The translations under genes and the position numbers were made by a program. A stretch of DNA of 64,000 nt from Didymella arachidicola. Taxonomy: Eukaryota > Ascomycota > Dothideomycetes > Pleosporales > Didymellaceae. Below are positions 1 through 10,243 of the stretch, piece after piece; the first letter of the stretch is position 1; every line of letters begins with the position of its first letter. The stretch lies in the NCBI GenBank assembly GCA_016630955.3, contig CM049996.1, positions 744,001 to 808,000 on the forward strand, read 5' to 3'. The notes under the pieces are model-generated. The model saw only the letters and a list, made by a program, of their open reading frames with translations, had not been told where the DNA came from and did not search any database.

Positions 1-338
1 ATCAGAACTGTCCAGACATCGTGTGACTATTGCGAACTAAGATCACAGGTGTCCAATTTTGAGCTGGCTCTCCTGGAAACGTTCGTCATCTCGAGCGGTT
101 TCGTACCTGAACTTATTGGCGTCATAAGCGAAACAATGATTCAACATGTCCTTACGAGACGTATCTTCAGATCTAGGTTTCCCAACGATATTCGATGGCC
201 CTGAACTTTCCTCCAGGATTGTGCTCTCAAGAGTGTCGTTGCGGTATTACATTGGTCAATTCAGCATCTCATATGAACCAGCGCACCGGGCACAGAAGGT
301 GTAGTTCCACGATTGTATGAAACGACTTCTTCTCCTGA
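1..338. other. no gene seen
   Basis: No convincing reading frame. Stop codons (TGA) sit in the frame of the following gene at 336-338 and again slightly upstream. An earlier exon of that gene could end here, because AG acceptor-like sites occur near 350-355, but I cannot place one. Confidence 0.5.
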
Positions 339-2030
339 TTGGACAACACTAGCAGCGCTCTTGTATGCTATGCTCATCAAGCCACTACGATCATGCTCTT
401 TGAGGGAAGCATCGACGAGCATTCTGGAACTTCACTCTCCTCTCTGATTGAAACGAGCGGTTCCAACCAGTCTATGAAGCTCATTATATCTGACTCCGTA
501 CGGAGCGCTCATACGGCTCCAAGCTCAGATGGCGGCATTAACATCGAAGCTTACAACACAGTACTCATCCAGGAGCGCGAAGGAAGGGAATTGAAGGAAT
601 TCGTTCCTGCCATTCAATCTCAGATCCTCAAAACAGTCAATGCTTGAGAGCTCGCTCGACTGTTAGAGGTCCATGAGTGCCCAAAATTCCACGAGGGACC
701 CTTGCATGAGGTCTACGACGTGGCGTGGCTACAGCGGGTCACCAATGTACGCAGCATCTATAATGCAGACGATTCGAAGTCTTGTCTTTGGGAGCTTGGC
801 TCAAATCCAGATCGCCCTGTCGCTGACGATGCAAAGGATATCATGCACATGCTGCAAGATGTTTGGCAGAATCTTTCCGCGCGTCAACAACTGATCATTA
901 GCAACGCCGGTCTTCATGAATACAACAGGGGGCGTGACGGTATGACCGGATCCAACTTTTCTATCCGTGATCTCGAGATCTCGTGGCATCAGAAATATCC
1001 CCCGGTCTTCAATGGCCACGTAATGGAGGTTTTGGATCTGAGCATGATCATGTCCTACGAGATGGCTAGGACTCGCGCCTACCGGCCCGCCTACCCTCAT
1101 GGAACTGTGCCTTACACAGGATTACATGCAACCCATAGGCAGTACCTGACCGGTGTACAAGAAATTACAGTCAACGAAGGGTGCTCTGATTACGCCGTAA
1201 GGACGGAGCAAGCTGCTCAGTCTGAGACGATAGGAGGTCTAGAAACCCCCCTGAACCATGCTGGAGGCAGGAACAAGAACCCAGTTCCCGGATGGCCTGA
1301 TTTAACAGTCGGATCCATATTCTATGATCCAAACGCCTATCTGCCCTGCGTCTGTGGTAGCAAGGCTCGTCAGGCGCATCTGGAGTCACGCAACGGCATT
1401 GAGCCAGGTTATAACCCGAGTCTGCATGGATGCAAGGAATCACCGCCCGCTTTCCTTGGAGAGGAGGCTCTTGAAGAAGACCACAAGCGCAAGGCGCAAG
1501 AAGATGGGTATCGAGAAGGCCTGCCGCGCTCTCAAGACTTTGCACAAGGGTGTCCATTGCACGCTATCCTCACGAACAACCCTTGGATCTTGATGGACGG
1601 CATCGAAAACCCCAAAGATCTCCTCATTGGGATGAAGGGCGAGCTGCCTGCGCCCGGCTTTACTATTGCTACAGCATACCCTGCAGGCTTCCGCGTGCCC
1701 TACGGGTTCTTAAAGGCTGACCCCACGACCCTTCCACCACGCTGCGAGCATGGTTATCTTCACCCTCCTTTTGTAGATGCTTGCATGCGCTGCTTTCCCA
1801 CTGGCGAACACGATGGCGACTGTGCAGAATGCGACAAGCACGGCGCCATGAAAGCGATCAAGCAAGATCCCAAGATGGAGGATATCTTCATGCAGGCTTG
1901 CCAGGGATGGGATGAATTACAGATGGGGCACATGCGCCGAGGAATAATGCACGAGAAACGCATGATCGAAGTCTGGCAGGGAGTAGTGACTGAGTACTAC
2001 CGTGGTTGGTCTGTGTTGACAGATATTTGA
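339..2030 (+). pseudogene. hypothetical Cys-rich protein, interrupted by an in-frame TGA
   Basis: One reading frame runs from 339 to the TGA at 2028-2030, broken only by a TGA at 645-647. The first ATG in frame is at 393. The residues on both sides of the stop read as one sensible protein (LKTVNA, stop, ELARLLEVHE), and the first nucleotide of the stop could come from CGA (Arg) by one C-to-T change. The 3' part alone is about 440 residues with no ATG near its 5' end, which argues against an independent gene. The C-terminal half has Cys/His-rich patches (PCVCGSKARQAH; RCEHGYLH; CMRCFPTGEHDGDCAECDKH) that could bind zinc. I do not recognise the family. Alternatives are a very short intron, which I could not find, or a sequencing error. 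Confidence 0.5.
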
Positions 2031-2932
2031 TATTGTTTGGGTTGGTTCATGTCTCCTTTTTCATTCAGAGCTGGAGCTATGCATATATTTGACTCACTTA
2101 TTGTTGTTTACGTAGATCTCAGACGCAGTGGCGGTATACTGGTGCAAGTCGGGAGGACAATACCCACCACTGGATTGCCTTATCTTAGAGAGAGCTCACA
2201 TGTTACGCGATCAAGAACGGGTTTCTCCCAAGGGTTGTAAGAAACTGCACATGATTCTATAGTCATGCCTCGATGTAAGCAACAAACGGCCCCGTTCTCA
2301 GTCTCGTTCAGCCATTCCAACTGTCATTGACAGGCTAAAGCAAGATCCTAACTATGTCGCGAAGATGCGAAAGAGCACCAGTGAGCTCATAAAAGCAATA
2401 TGTGTCACTGAGATTACATCTTCCTCTCCTGGAACAAGCCTTTTCCTCCGACTTCTGACCCTATTCTTCATTTCTGCCCTACCACGGTTAACGACTAACA
2501 AAAAGGTCTCGTTGAACTAGATTCGTGCAAATTCCTTGACCTTAGCAGCGGCAACAGCCTGAAGCGAGTAGTTTTCAAGGTATTCAGCGATTTTATCAGA
2601 TCAGACGGCTGGTTTCACACCGACACCCACAAGCCGTACCCAGCCCTTGTTTGGTCCAGATTTCGAGAGGACGCAAATTATATATGGAAGGATCCTTTGT
2701 TTCTGAACCTCTACCACCATGACCGGCTGTTATTTGATCACACCTTCGAGTCTCACCCAGATCGACCGTCGCCCGGTAGTGCGACTATGCCTGAAATGTA
2801 GCCATCAGGAGGTACGAAGCTGTTCAAGAAGTCTCGCCATACTTCCCAACTACCTCCCCTTTCTCAGTTATACCTTTAAGAAAGTGTCCTAGAATGCCAC
2901 AGACGCCGAAGTCAGCGACATCCTGAGCGGAG
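2031..2932. other. no gene seen
   Basis: All frames are broken by frequent stops, and no family was recognised. The stretch may hold the decayed 5' part of the zinc-finger relic that follows. Confidence 0.4.
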
Positions 2933-3139
2933 ATGCACCCCCTACGACAGCCTGTGGTTCCGCAGACACTCTCGAGGAGGCCTAAGAGCCGGAAAGTGCG
3001 CAAGGAAACCAAGTCATACGACTGCACTGGCAGAGATTACACGAAGGCTTACAATGGCCAGCGGGAGCTCGATACGCATCACCGCGAGATCCACCAAGCC
3101 AGATGCTTCGTTGCTGACAGCAAGGGCGCGCAGACTTAG
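2933..3139 (+). pseudogene. C2H2 zinc-finger-like relic
   Basis: A 68-codon frame starts at ATG 2933. It is basic at first (RRPKSRKVRK) and then reads SYDCTGRDYTKAYN followed by RELDTHHREIH. This resembles a fungal C2H2 finger (Y-x-C ... Y-x-K-x-Y-x ... L-x-x-H-x3-H), but the second zinc Cys is missing and no further fingers follow. It is probably a fragment of a decayed gene. The frame is short, so chance resemblance is possible. Confidence 0.3.
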
Positions 3140-3452
3140 CGAGTCCCGAACCTTTTCACAGTAGAAGGAGCAATGCTTGGAGCCCAAGCGCGAGAGAAAA
3201 CCAAGCAGTGTGCAGTCAAAACAATCAATGTCTTTTTTGATAAGTATATACACCACGACACTAACTTAACCGTTGCCTTCAAACATAGTCAATTATAGCT
3301 TTGCAAGGGCTTAATATGGCTGAATAACAACATGACTTGATTTTGCTATGATAAAAATTTGATGTGGTAAGATGCAGTGACGTACACCACATGCGACTAG
3401 CGCGGCACAGCTTAGTAGCAATAGCATGCGCAAAAAGATAAGTTTAATGTGA

Positions 3453-3461
3453 GAATCGAAC
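3453..3461 (-). promoter_or_regulatory. candidate Pol III B-box downstream of U6
   Basis: On the minus strand the sequence reads GTTCGATTC within AAGTTCGATTCTC, close to the B-box consensus GGTTCGANTCC. It lies about 20 nt past the U6 T-run. S. cerevisiae U6 uses a B-block downstream of the terminator, and S. pombe U6 has one inside its intron. The flanks do not form a T-arm stem, so this is not simply a tRNA 3' half. Function is inferred. Confidence 0.55.
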
Positions 3462-3481
3462 TTGGGCCCTAAAAAAAACGT

Positions 3482-3637
3482 AAAAAAAATGGTAGCTTCT
3501 CTTTGATCTGTCGCATATATTAGTACTCGTCAACGGCGCATAGAGTGGCGCAAACTCACTGAGCGTGTCATCCTTAGTGCAGGGGCCATGCTAATCTTCT
3601 CTGTATCGTTTCAATTGACCAAATGCCCGAAGGCGTA
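3482..3637 (-). ncRNA. U6: U6 spliceosomal snRNA gene with an intron
   Basis: U6 is the catalytic snRNA of the spliceosome. Reading the minus strand from about 3637, a 5' hairpin (GCC-TTCG-GGC) is followed by ATTTGGTCAATTG, GATACAGAGAAGATTAGC (ACAGAGA box and AGC triad) and the internal stem-loop segment ending GATGACACGCTCA at 3560. The conserved 3' end, TCAAAGAGAAGCTACC plus a T8 run at 3489-3482, does not follow directly. A 52-nt segment (3559-3508) separates them: it starts GTGAGT, has TACTAAT at 3525-3519 and ends GACAG. Removing it gives an RNA of about 100 nt, the normal U6 size. TATA-like stretches lie 20-40 nt upstream (3656-3663, 3669-3678). The exact 5' end is uncertain by a few nt. 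Confidence 0.93.
3508..3559 (-). other. mRNA-type intron inside U6
   Basis: This 52-nt segment has a GTGAGT donor, a near-perfect TACTAAT branch motif with the branch A about 11 nt before the acceptor, and a GACAG acceptor. It lies just 3' of the U6 internal stem-loop strand. Conserved U6 sequence is interrupted exactly at its borders. Confidence 0.88.
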
Positions 3638-3678
3638 GAGATGATGAAAATTATGATATATATTCACGTATAAAATAT

Positions 3679-4557
3679 TCGACGATCTAAGCATGCCCGC
3701 ACACTGGGCCTGCTGGAACCTAGGCAGACTACTGGGTGGGCTGGCGGGTCGTGCGCAGGAACGTTTCCACGCTGGTGGGAAGCAGTCGGTGGCCTCTGTA
3801 CCGATCGCCTTGAGCTTTGTACACTCTGTTTTGTGGCAGGGGACGTGCGAGCGCGCTGTGCTCCTTACGCACAAGGGTCTGCCACATGAGAGCGGCTCCA
3901 ACAACAGGGAGGAGTGAACGAAGGACTACAGCAAGATTTAAGAAAGGCAACTGTATATCTCGGGTTTAATTTGTACAATACAGCCTCTGTGCGCGCGAAA
4001 TCTTCGTCCTGCGCTAGCGTCGCGTACCAGATCATGGGTGTCGGTCACGACTCACGATGAACATGTAGACTCCTGGGCCTGTAACTGATTGCAACGCAGT
4101 TGTAATCACGCAATGACCGCCTCCGGATAACTCAAGTCGCTTATGGTTCGACGCCGAACTCTTATGTCACATGTGGAACAGGCTGCTTTGCCTCCCAGCG
4201 GTGATACGCTCTTGTGCCTCTCAGCAGTGCTTCCCAAGCTTCATGTGCGACCGCAGAAACATACCAGGTAATGATTTCAGCTAGAATATCTTTGAACGTA
4301 CTGTCAAAATGCACGCGACAACTGAAAAGCTGGATTGGCTTTCTTTAATGCAGGTTATCGTTGTCTCCAGATGCGTTGTCATGCAGCGAAAGGCCAGACG
4401 ATAAGTTTCGACTTCCCCTTTCTTTTCGGTAAAACAGTTGCATGCGACCTCTCTGCTGTGTGCGATCTCCACCAACCTCGCGGATAAAATCCCTCAATCA
4501 TTCACAAAGGGTCTGGACGCAAAGTTCGCACAACACACTAGTATCAGTGTTGGATGA
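3679..4557. other. no gene seen
   Basis: No reading frame with protein-like character on either strand. It contains the upstream region of U6 and the presumed 3' flank of the transcription factor gene that ends at 4558. Confidence 0.5.
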
Positions 4558-6722
4558 TTAATTACGGTCCTGGAGCATGTCCTGATACTGATCTTGCCCA
4601 AGCCAGAAAGGAATATCAAACCCAATGTATGGGTCCATGCTATCTGCCTGTAGTAGTGGCATGCTTGAGTCAAAGGCATCGCTGGCTTGCATGAAGTCGG
4701 TCCATTCTGAGTTGCCAAAGTCAAACACTGGGCCGCTCATGCTCTGATGAGACATGGTCGATGCCATGTTGAAAGACTGTACGTTTTCTGGGGCTGGGAC
4801 TGAGTTCATGCTCTGCATGTATCCATTATCGTGCACATTTAGAACATATGCAGCCGACTGTGTGTCATACGAGTCTGTGATCTCTTCCGAGAGTCCTGCA
4901 CTGGAAATTGTACGACCAGTTTCGGCGGTTGTTTCGGTGAGTTGCGGGGCGAGTCCGCTAGAGCCTGTGTAGTGCCGTGACACAGCAGGACCGTCGGGCG
5001 CTCGTTCGATACTCGGTTCTGTCTCCTTTGACGGATCAATCGACCCTAGAGGCCTGGTAGGACGTCGCGTTATGCGATCGCGCAATCCGCGCACTGCAGT
5101 AGCACTAGCCTCAGGCCATACGCTCCCACGGCGTGCTAGGTGATGCAAGACATCCAGTGCCTTATCTGCAAGCCTGTGATGGAAATCAGCTATGTAGGAA
5201 GAATTTCATGATCCTGCCTACCGCGACACAATCCCGTCAGATACATGATGACTGCTGGCAGCATGAAATAGGATGAAGGTACTGATCCAGACAGCCCAGG
5301 TGCAAGAAGGCCATAGCATAGCCAAAGCACTCGTTGCTTGATCGCCCCCGGAGCCCGGTCGAATGGCCTTATACAGAGTGGTGATTATGGCTCTTGCTGA
5401 GCCTATGCACTGCTGTAATGCTGCATCATATGCATGACCTTGTCGAGATGCGGCAAGTGTCGGGCGGTTCAAGGAAATGATGGACTCGTGTCTTAACACT
5501 GTCAAAACCGTGCGGTGGTATGCAGAGGCACTCAGATCGTCGTCTGTATCGTGAAATTCTTCTACGTCATTCCACCATTGGGAGAGTCTTGCTGTTATAG
5601 CAGTCGCCTTGTCTGGGTCCTTCTCGACGTAGTGAAGTGATTTGTTCCTTAGTTCGATGATCTGACCTCGTATGGTGTACTGTCGCGCGACAAGACTGAT
5701 CAAACGTAACCTGTCGTCTGCCACTACGTCAAAGCTGATAATGCACAAAGCGTGAATTACTCACCTGGAGGATGTTGGTTGCCAAGGTGGCGTTCAGCAG
5801 TCGGATAGCACACATCAACGTCGTCATCGTGCAGGCCAAGCGGGAGGCCCATAGACTGACAAACGAACCGATCAATGGAATAAAGCGACCAGAATATTCG
5901 CTGGCGATGCTCCTTTTCGCTGACGGAAAAGGATGGAAATCGAGCTGGGCATCGATGGAGACCAAGTTGGAGCGCCATACGAATGATCATGCCGCCAAGG
6001 CGACTGGCAGCATTGAGACGGAGCATAGAGACGAGAAACAATTGCACACTAATGGCAGCTTGCAACGAAAGGAGGGTGGTGGGTCGGGTAAGAGCATGCT
6101 GCATACTGTCCACCGCATGATCATAAGATTGAAAGACAAGCTCGACAGGATATTGTGCCGCATCAAGCGACTGCGATTGCCGGCGATCAGCAAGCGATAT
6201 CGACATTATGGAACGGAGTATGGTCATCTGGAAGCTTGGCGTGCCATCGTAGGCCTCATCGTGGAGTTGAGGAAGCTTCTCGAGGTACTCTAGTATGCTT
6301 GGCGCATGTAGATAAGGATAAAATGGGTGCCAATTGGCGAAGTAGCTGCCGCTCCATTTGACCAGGTCTTGGAATGTAATACTAGATAGAGGTCTCTGTA
6401 CTGTTTCCTCTTCTCTCCAGATGCGGCCGAGTGTGTTGGGAGTCGATGACGGCAAGTAGTCGTCTTCTCCTGGAACATGATCGCTTTCGGGGGTTTCTAT
6501 CTGAGCGGAGGCCGTAGGATGAGCGCCGCGAATCGCTCCATATACTGACCGAATGAAGTAGATACCGCTGGCACTACCAACAAAGCTCGACAACTTGTCG
6601 CCGGGAACACTTCGCATCAAACCCACCTCACGGGGTGGATGCATCGAGGTGCGTCGTTTCTTGGATGATCTTGCATCGTCAAGGGAAGGACATGGGCTGT
6701 TTCGTGCGTCTCCATACTCCAT
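4558..6722 (-). CDS. fungal_trans-domain transcription factor, without its own zinc cluster
   Basis: A nuclear regulator of the Zn2Cys6 family type, inferred from the middle homology region. I join three exons: 6722-5765, 5717-5222 and 5173-4558, giving 689 residues. Introns of 47 and 48 nt have GTGAGT and GTAGGC donors and CAG acceptors. The start MEYGD is the first ATG of this frame; a stop lies about 65 nt upstream. Near the N-terminus, SSFVGSASGIYFIRSVYG is the motif that usually follows the DNA-binding region. The fungal_trans core follows (WHPFYPYLH; RIFWSLYSIDRFVCQSMGLP). The C-terminus is acidic/aromatic (FDIPFWLGQDQY), possibly an activation region. No zinc cluster is encoded; the separate frame upstream at 6980-7713 encodes one. 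Either the two are one gene with an intron I cannot place, or the factor is split. Confidence 0.85.
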
Positions 6723-6979
6723 GACAATGCATGTGTAAAGCCAAGTCGCTCGGCTCGAGAGGTGCAAAAACAATGGTTGGCGCTTTCAGCCCTACGGATA
6801 ATTAAACCCCGCTCTCGCGAAGCGCGTTCCCTAATGCGACACAGCTAAAAGGGCAGCAGTTGGGTTGATTTTTGACACACTAGACTCTAGCGCAAGAATA
6901 GCGGCTGTCGATGAAGCTTTCAGAGCTTGCTGATTAATGACAAATGGTCGGTATGGTTGCCTGACGTCATGCTTATCGT

Positions 6980-7713
6980 TCAGAAGTAGTTGTGCCAGCT
7001 GGTTGACTTGGAAGGCACCGCTGAAGTATTTGGTGCTTGAGGTGGTTCAATACCTCTGAGCTGCTCAGTTAGGATCTTTGACAAGCTCGATGAGGCAGAC
7101 TCGGGAACACCGGGTATGTGAGCCTTATCATGAATTGGTGCGTGTGGTATGGGCATAGCCATACGTGGGTCGTCTGACGGATTCGACTCGACTGTCTGGG
7201 GTGATGGAGTACCTGGGAAAGGTATATGGGGGAGCTGTGGTTCGGGGATGGCTGCCTGTTGCCTCTTTTCTTCGAACCAGCCGGCGAGCTGCTCTGGCGT
7301 ATGAAGTGGAAGGCGCTTCCAGTCATCCTGCCTTTCGGTCTTTGAGAGTTCCCGTGGTGCTTTCAACAAGCCGAAGTTGCTGGCTTTGATGTCCTCCTGC
7401 TCGTTGTGTGCAAGCAGGGTTGCATAGAGCGCAGACTCGGTTTCTCGTAAGCGTCTCTCCAGGCTGTTGATATATGCTATTGGGAGGCCTCGCTTTCCAC
7501 CCTCCTGATACCGACAGATCAATGAAGCAGCACGGCACTGTGAGCAGGAAGGTCTGCAATGTATCAGCTATATGTGTTGCGAGTACAGCGGAGAAGACGT
7601 ACATGCGCCGGTCACATCTGCATTTCTTTGACCGACAATTATCGCACGCAATAGGATTAAGCGCCTTCGACGTCAGTTCAGTGGACCACGTGTCGTAAAT
7701 ACCGCCTTACCAT
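6980..7713 (-). CDS. short Zn2Cys6 DNA-binding protein
   Basis: Exons 7713-7711 (ATG only), 7664-7603 and 7553-6980 give 212 residues with the total in frame. Introns of 46 nt (GTAAGG) and 49 nt (GTACGT, TTGCAG) fit the neighbours. The second intron splits the zinc cluster. Spliced, it reads ACDNCRSKKCRCDRR then PSCSQCRAASLIC, a complete C-x2-C-x6-C-x6-C-x2-C-x6-C cluster. A linker (KRGLPIAYINSLERRLRET) and a short coiled coil follow. The protein then becomes Pro-rich and ends SWHNYF before a stop at 6980. It lacks the fungal_trans domain, which begins 258 nt downstream in another unit. The one-codon first exon is the weakest part of the model. Confidence 0.75.
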
Positions 7714-8172
7714 TCAACCTGCGTGATACTAAAATCGAGCCGATGAACTTTCGGAGATGGCTGTCAATGTGTGAGAAGTCTTTGCTACACGTGGTTGGTT
7801 GGTCGATGTTGCCACACTCGGTACCGCACACTACGCGACTTCTTCGCCCTTTCTTTCCATCGCGGTTTCAATCACTGTTCATCAGCTGTGCACTCTTCTA
7901 TGGCGTTATGCCGAGGCCGAGGAAATGCGGATGTAGCAGGCGCGCAATGGAATACCGCCGGTAAAAGAATGTGCGACGCGTTTTGGCGCGTTGGGGACGG
8001 TCTTTCTTTCTCCGCCTATCCCCCGCAACGCCCAGTAGCCGATTTAACGATGCGAGACAACCTCAAAGAAGATTGGATGATGCTATTGATACATAACTAG
8101 GAGACAACAACTAATTGTAGGACCTCAATCTCTTCGACAACTTTATTTGGTTTGTGAAAACGAAACGCTACA
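7714..8172. promoter_or_regulatory. divergent promoter, Zn2Cys6 locus / dehydrogenase
   Basis: 459 bp separate the start of the Zn2Cys6 protein (minus) from the dehydrogenase (plus). An everted CGG pair, CCG-N9-CGG, lies at 7740-7754, and further CCG/CGG triplets occur around 7910-7965. Such triplets are the half-sites of Zn2Cys6 proteins. Autoregulation or control of the dehydrogenase is an inference from arrangement only. Confidence 0.4.
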
Positions 8173-9322
8173 ATGTCTCCAATCGCTATTCAGAGAAAAC
8201 ATTCGATTGCAACGATGGGTGCCGACGGCATCGGCCCGGAAGTCGTCAACGCCGCTGTGCAAGTTCTGAAGAAGCTCACAACACTTGACCGCTCGTTCGA
8301 GCTCGAGTTCAAGGATTACGATTGGAGCTCAGAAACCTACAAGAAGACTGGGAAGTATATCCCAGATGGTGGTCTCGATGAGTTGAAGAAGCATGATGCA
8401 ATTCTCTTCGGCGCTGTCGGTGCACCCGATGTCCCAGATCACATCTCTCTTTGGGGTCTCAGACTAGCGATCTGTCAACCTTTCCAGCAATACGCAAACG
8501 TCCGTCCTACCAGGATTTTCCGGGGCACACAATCGCCATTGAGGAACGCATCACACGGAGATCTTGACTGGGTTATTGTGCGCGAGAATTCAGAAGGCGA
8601 GTACGCCGGTCAGGGAGGTCGTTCACACAGGGGTCAGCCGTGGGAGACAGCCACAGAAGTCTCCATCTTCACAAGGCACGCTGTTGAGCGACTGATTCGA
8701 TTCGCCTTCGAACTTGCACAAAAGCGAGAAAGGAAGTTCTTGACCGTTGTTACCAAGTCAAATGCTCAGAGGAACGGAATGGTCATGTGGGATGAAATCG
8801 CGCTGGAGGTCTCGAAAGACTTCCCGGATGTCAAGTGGGATAAGATGCTTGTTGATGCTATGACCTGCCGTATGGTACTAGACCCCAAATCGCTCGATAC
8901 CATCGTTGCTACCAATCTTGTAAGTCTGCATCGACTGGTCGCTTTGATCAAAGAACTGACTCAGACAGCACGCCGATATTCTTTCCGACCTCGCAGCTGC
9001 CCTAGCCGGCTCCATTGGCATCGCACCCACCAGCAACTTGGATCCCACGCGCAAGAACCCTTCCATGTTCGAGCCTATCCATGGCTCTGCATTCGACATC
9101 ACAGGAAAGGGCGTCGCTAACCCTGTTGCCACATTCTGGACCGCTGCAGAGATGCTGACATGGCTGGGCGAAGAGGAGGCTGCCAACAAGATGATGAAGG
9201 CAGTTGAGAATGTCACAGAGCGCGGCGTTGTTACAAAGGATCTCGGTGGAAGCTCGAACACCAAGGACGTCACAGATGCAGTATGTTTGGAACTCGAGGC
9301 GGTATTTGGTAAGGGAAACTAA
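8173..9322 (+). CDS. tartrate dehydrogenase / D-malate dehydrogenase-like enzyme
   Basis: A member of the isocitrate/isopropylmalate dehydrogenase family that oxidatively decarboxylates a hydroxy acid with NAD and a divalent metal. Two exons, 8173-8919 and 8969-9322, are joined across a 49-nt intron (GTAAGT ... ACAG) to give 366 residues, close to the usual family length. Visible motifs: GADGIGPEVV (N-terminus), RENSEGEYAGQGG (the tartrate/malate subgroup version of the substrate loop), KSNAQRNGMVMW, VDAMTCRMVLDP, and, across the junction, ATNL then HADILSDLAAALAGS, the Asp-containing metal site. FEPIHGSAFDITGKGVANP is the nucleotide-binding segment. No mitochondrial presequence is obvious. 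Exact substrate (L-/meso-tartrate or D-malate) cannot be told from sequence. The divergent Zn2Cys6 locus is a candidate regulator. Confidence 0.92.
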
Positions 9323-10004
9323 ATACGGGCTTCCAAGGTGCCCTTCTTCTGTGAAATCATAAAACATACTTAAAGTCTATCCCTGCAGTTCGAATAACCC
9401 CCCGCGTCGAACAAGATTTAGGTAGTTGCGCTCCACGTCTTTAAGGCGCAGGTATACAGAATCAAATTTAGTCGAGTACTGTTGCTGAGCTATCACTTTA
9501 CCTATTTCTAGCTAGCTACGCAAAAATTACAATTGTCTTGAGCATGCTTTACATCATCTTGTCTACAACACCAGAAGTGATAGCAGCTTTCCACCCCTAT
9601 TACATTACTACACTCTTTCCTTTTCGCCATCTTAGCGCACCTAGAAGGTACTCTATCAAGTAAAGAAGATATTCGTAGAATTTTGAAGTATGCAGCCTTG
9701 GGTAACATGTACTCCGAGTTTGTCCGCAGATGCAGGCCACCACGCGATGGAAAACAATGGCCATAAGCGCTTATGTAGGAGTGTATTGTACGCTTAGCGT
9801 GCTGCAATGTACACCTGCGCTATGCCCAAGGTGGTCGAGTGGTCGAGCTGTGGCGTACGCTTCTAGAATCTTCTCTTTGTACGGTACAGTCACAACCATG
9901 CCTTGCTCACCATCATTTGAAGCGGAGGCTGTAAGGTTGTGTTGTAGTTACTAGTCGTTCCTGCCAGCACATTATACTCACAGTAACAAGGGTTTTACAG
10001 CTGA
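9323..10004. other. no gene seen
   Basis: 3' flank of the dehydrogenase. AT-rich with short frames only. A GGTGGTCGAGTGGTCGAG stretch at about 9831 resembles a tRNA A-box, but no B-box or cloverleaf follows. Confidence 0.5.
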
Positions 10005-10187
10005 TTAATACGAGAAGGCCACCGAGTTAACATAATCGCTATGGCCCTCAAGCGTGTGCAGGCATGTCCCGCTGCTTGCGTCCCATAGCTTGACAGTCCT
10101 GTCCCAAGATGCTGACGCTAGCCAGGTCGAGTCGTGCGAGAAGGCCACTGAGTTAACATAACTGCTATGGCCCTCTACTCTGAGTCC
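10005..10187 (-). pseudogene. orphan WD40 repeats (relic of a NACHT-WD40-type gene)
   Basis: On the minus strand an open stretch encodes one full WD40 repeat and the start of another: [36 protein letters not shown], then [14 protein letters not shown] followed by Tyr and TAA. The two repeat starts are almost identical at DNA level (period about 126 bp), as in the high-identity WD40 arrays of HET-E/NWD-type fungal NLRs. A stop immediately precedes the segment, and nothing else of a WD40 or NACHT protein is present nearby. It is a fragment, not a gene. Confidence 0.75.
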
Positions 10188-10243
10188 TTACGCTGACGGA
10201 TGCCACGCATACAGACGAGGCACTCGCTGCCTTCAACAACATT

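Noticed and set aside
1171..1557. Minus-strand 129-codon frame within the first gene
   Set aside because: Antisense shadow of the longer plus-strand frame, with no protein features.
3453..3482. 3' half of a tRNA next to U6
   Set aside because: The bases around GTTCGATTC do not form a 5-bp T-stem and no other tRNA parts are present; a U6 B-box explains it better.
9815..9900. tRNA gene suggested by an A-box-like GTGGTCGAGTGG
   Set aside because: No B-box (TTCGANTC), no anticodon stem and no acceptor pairing could be formed.
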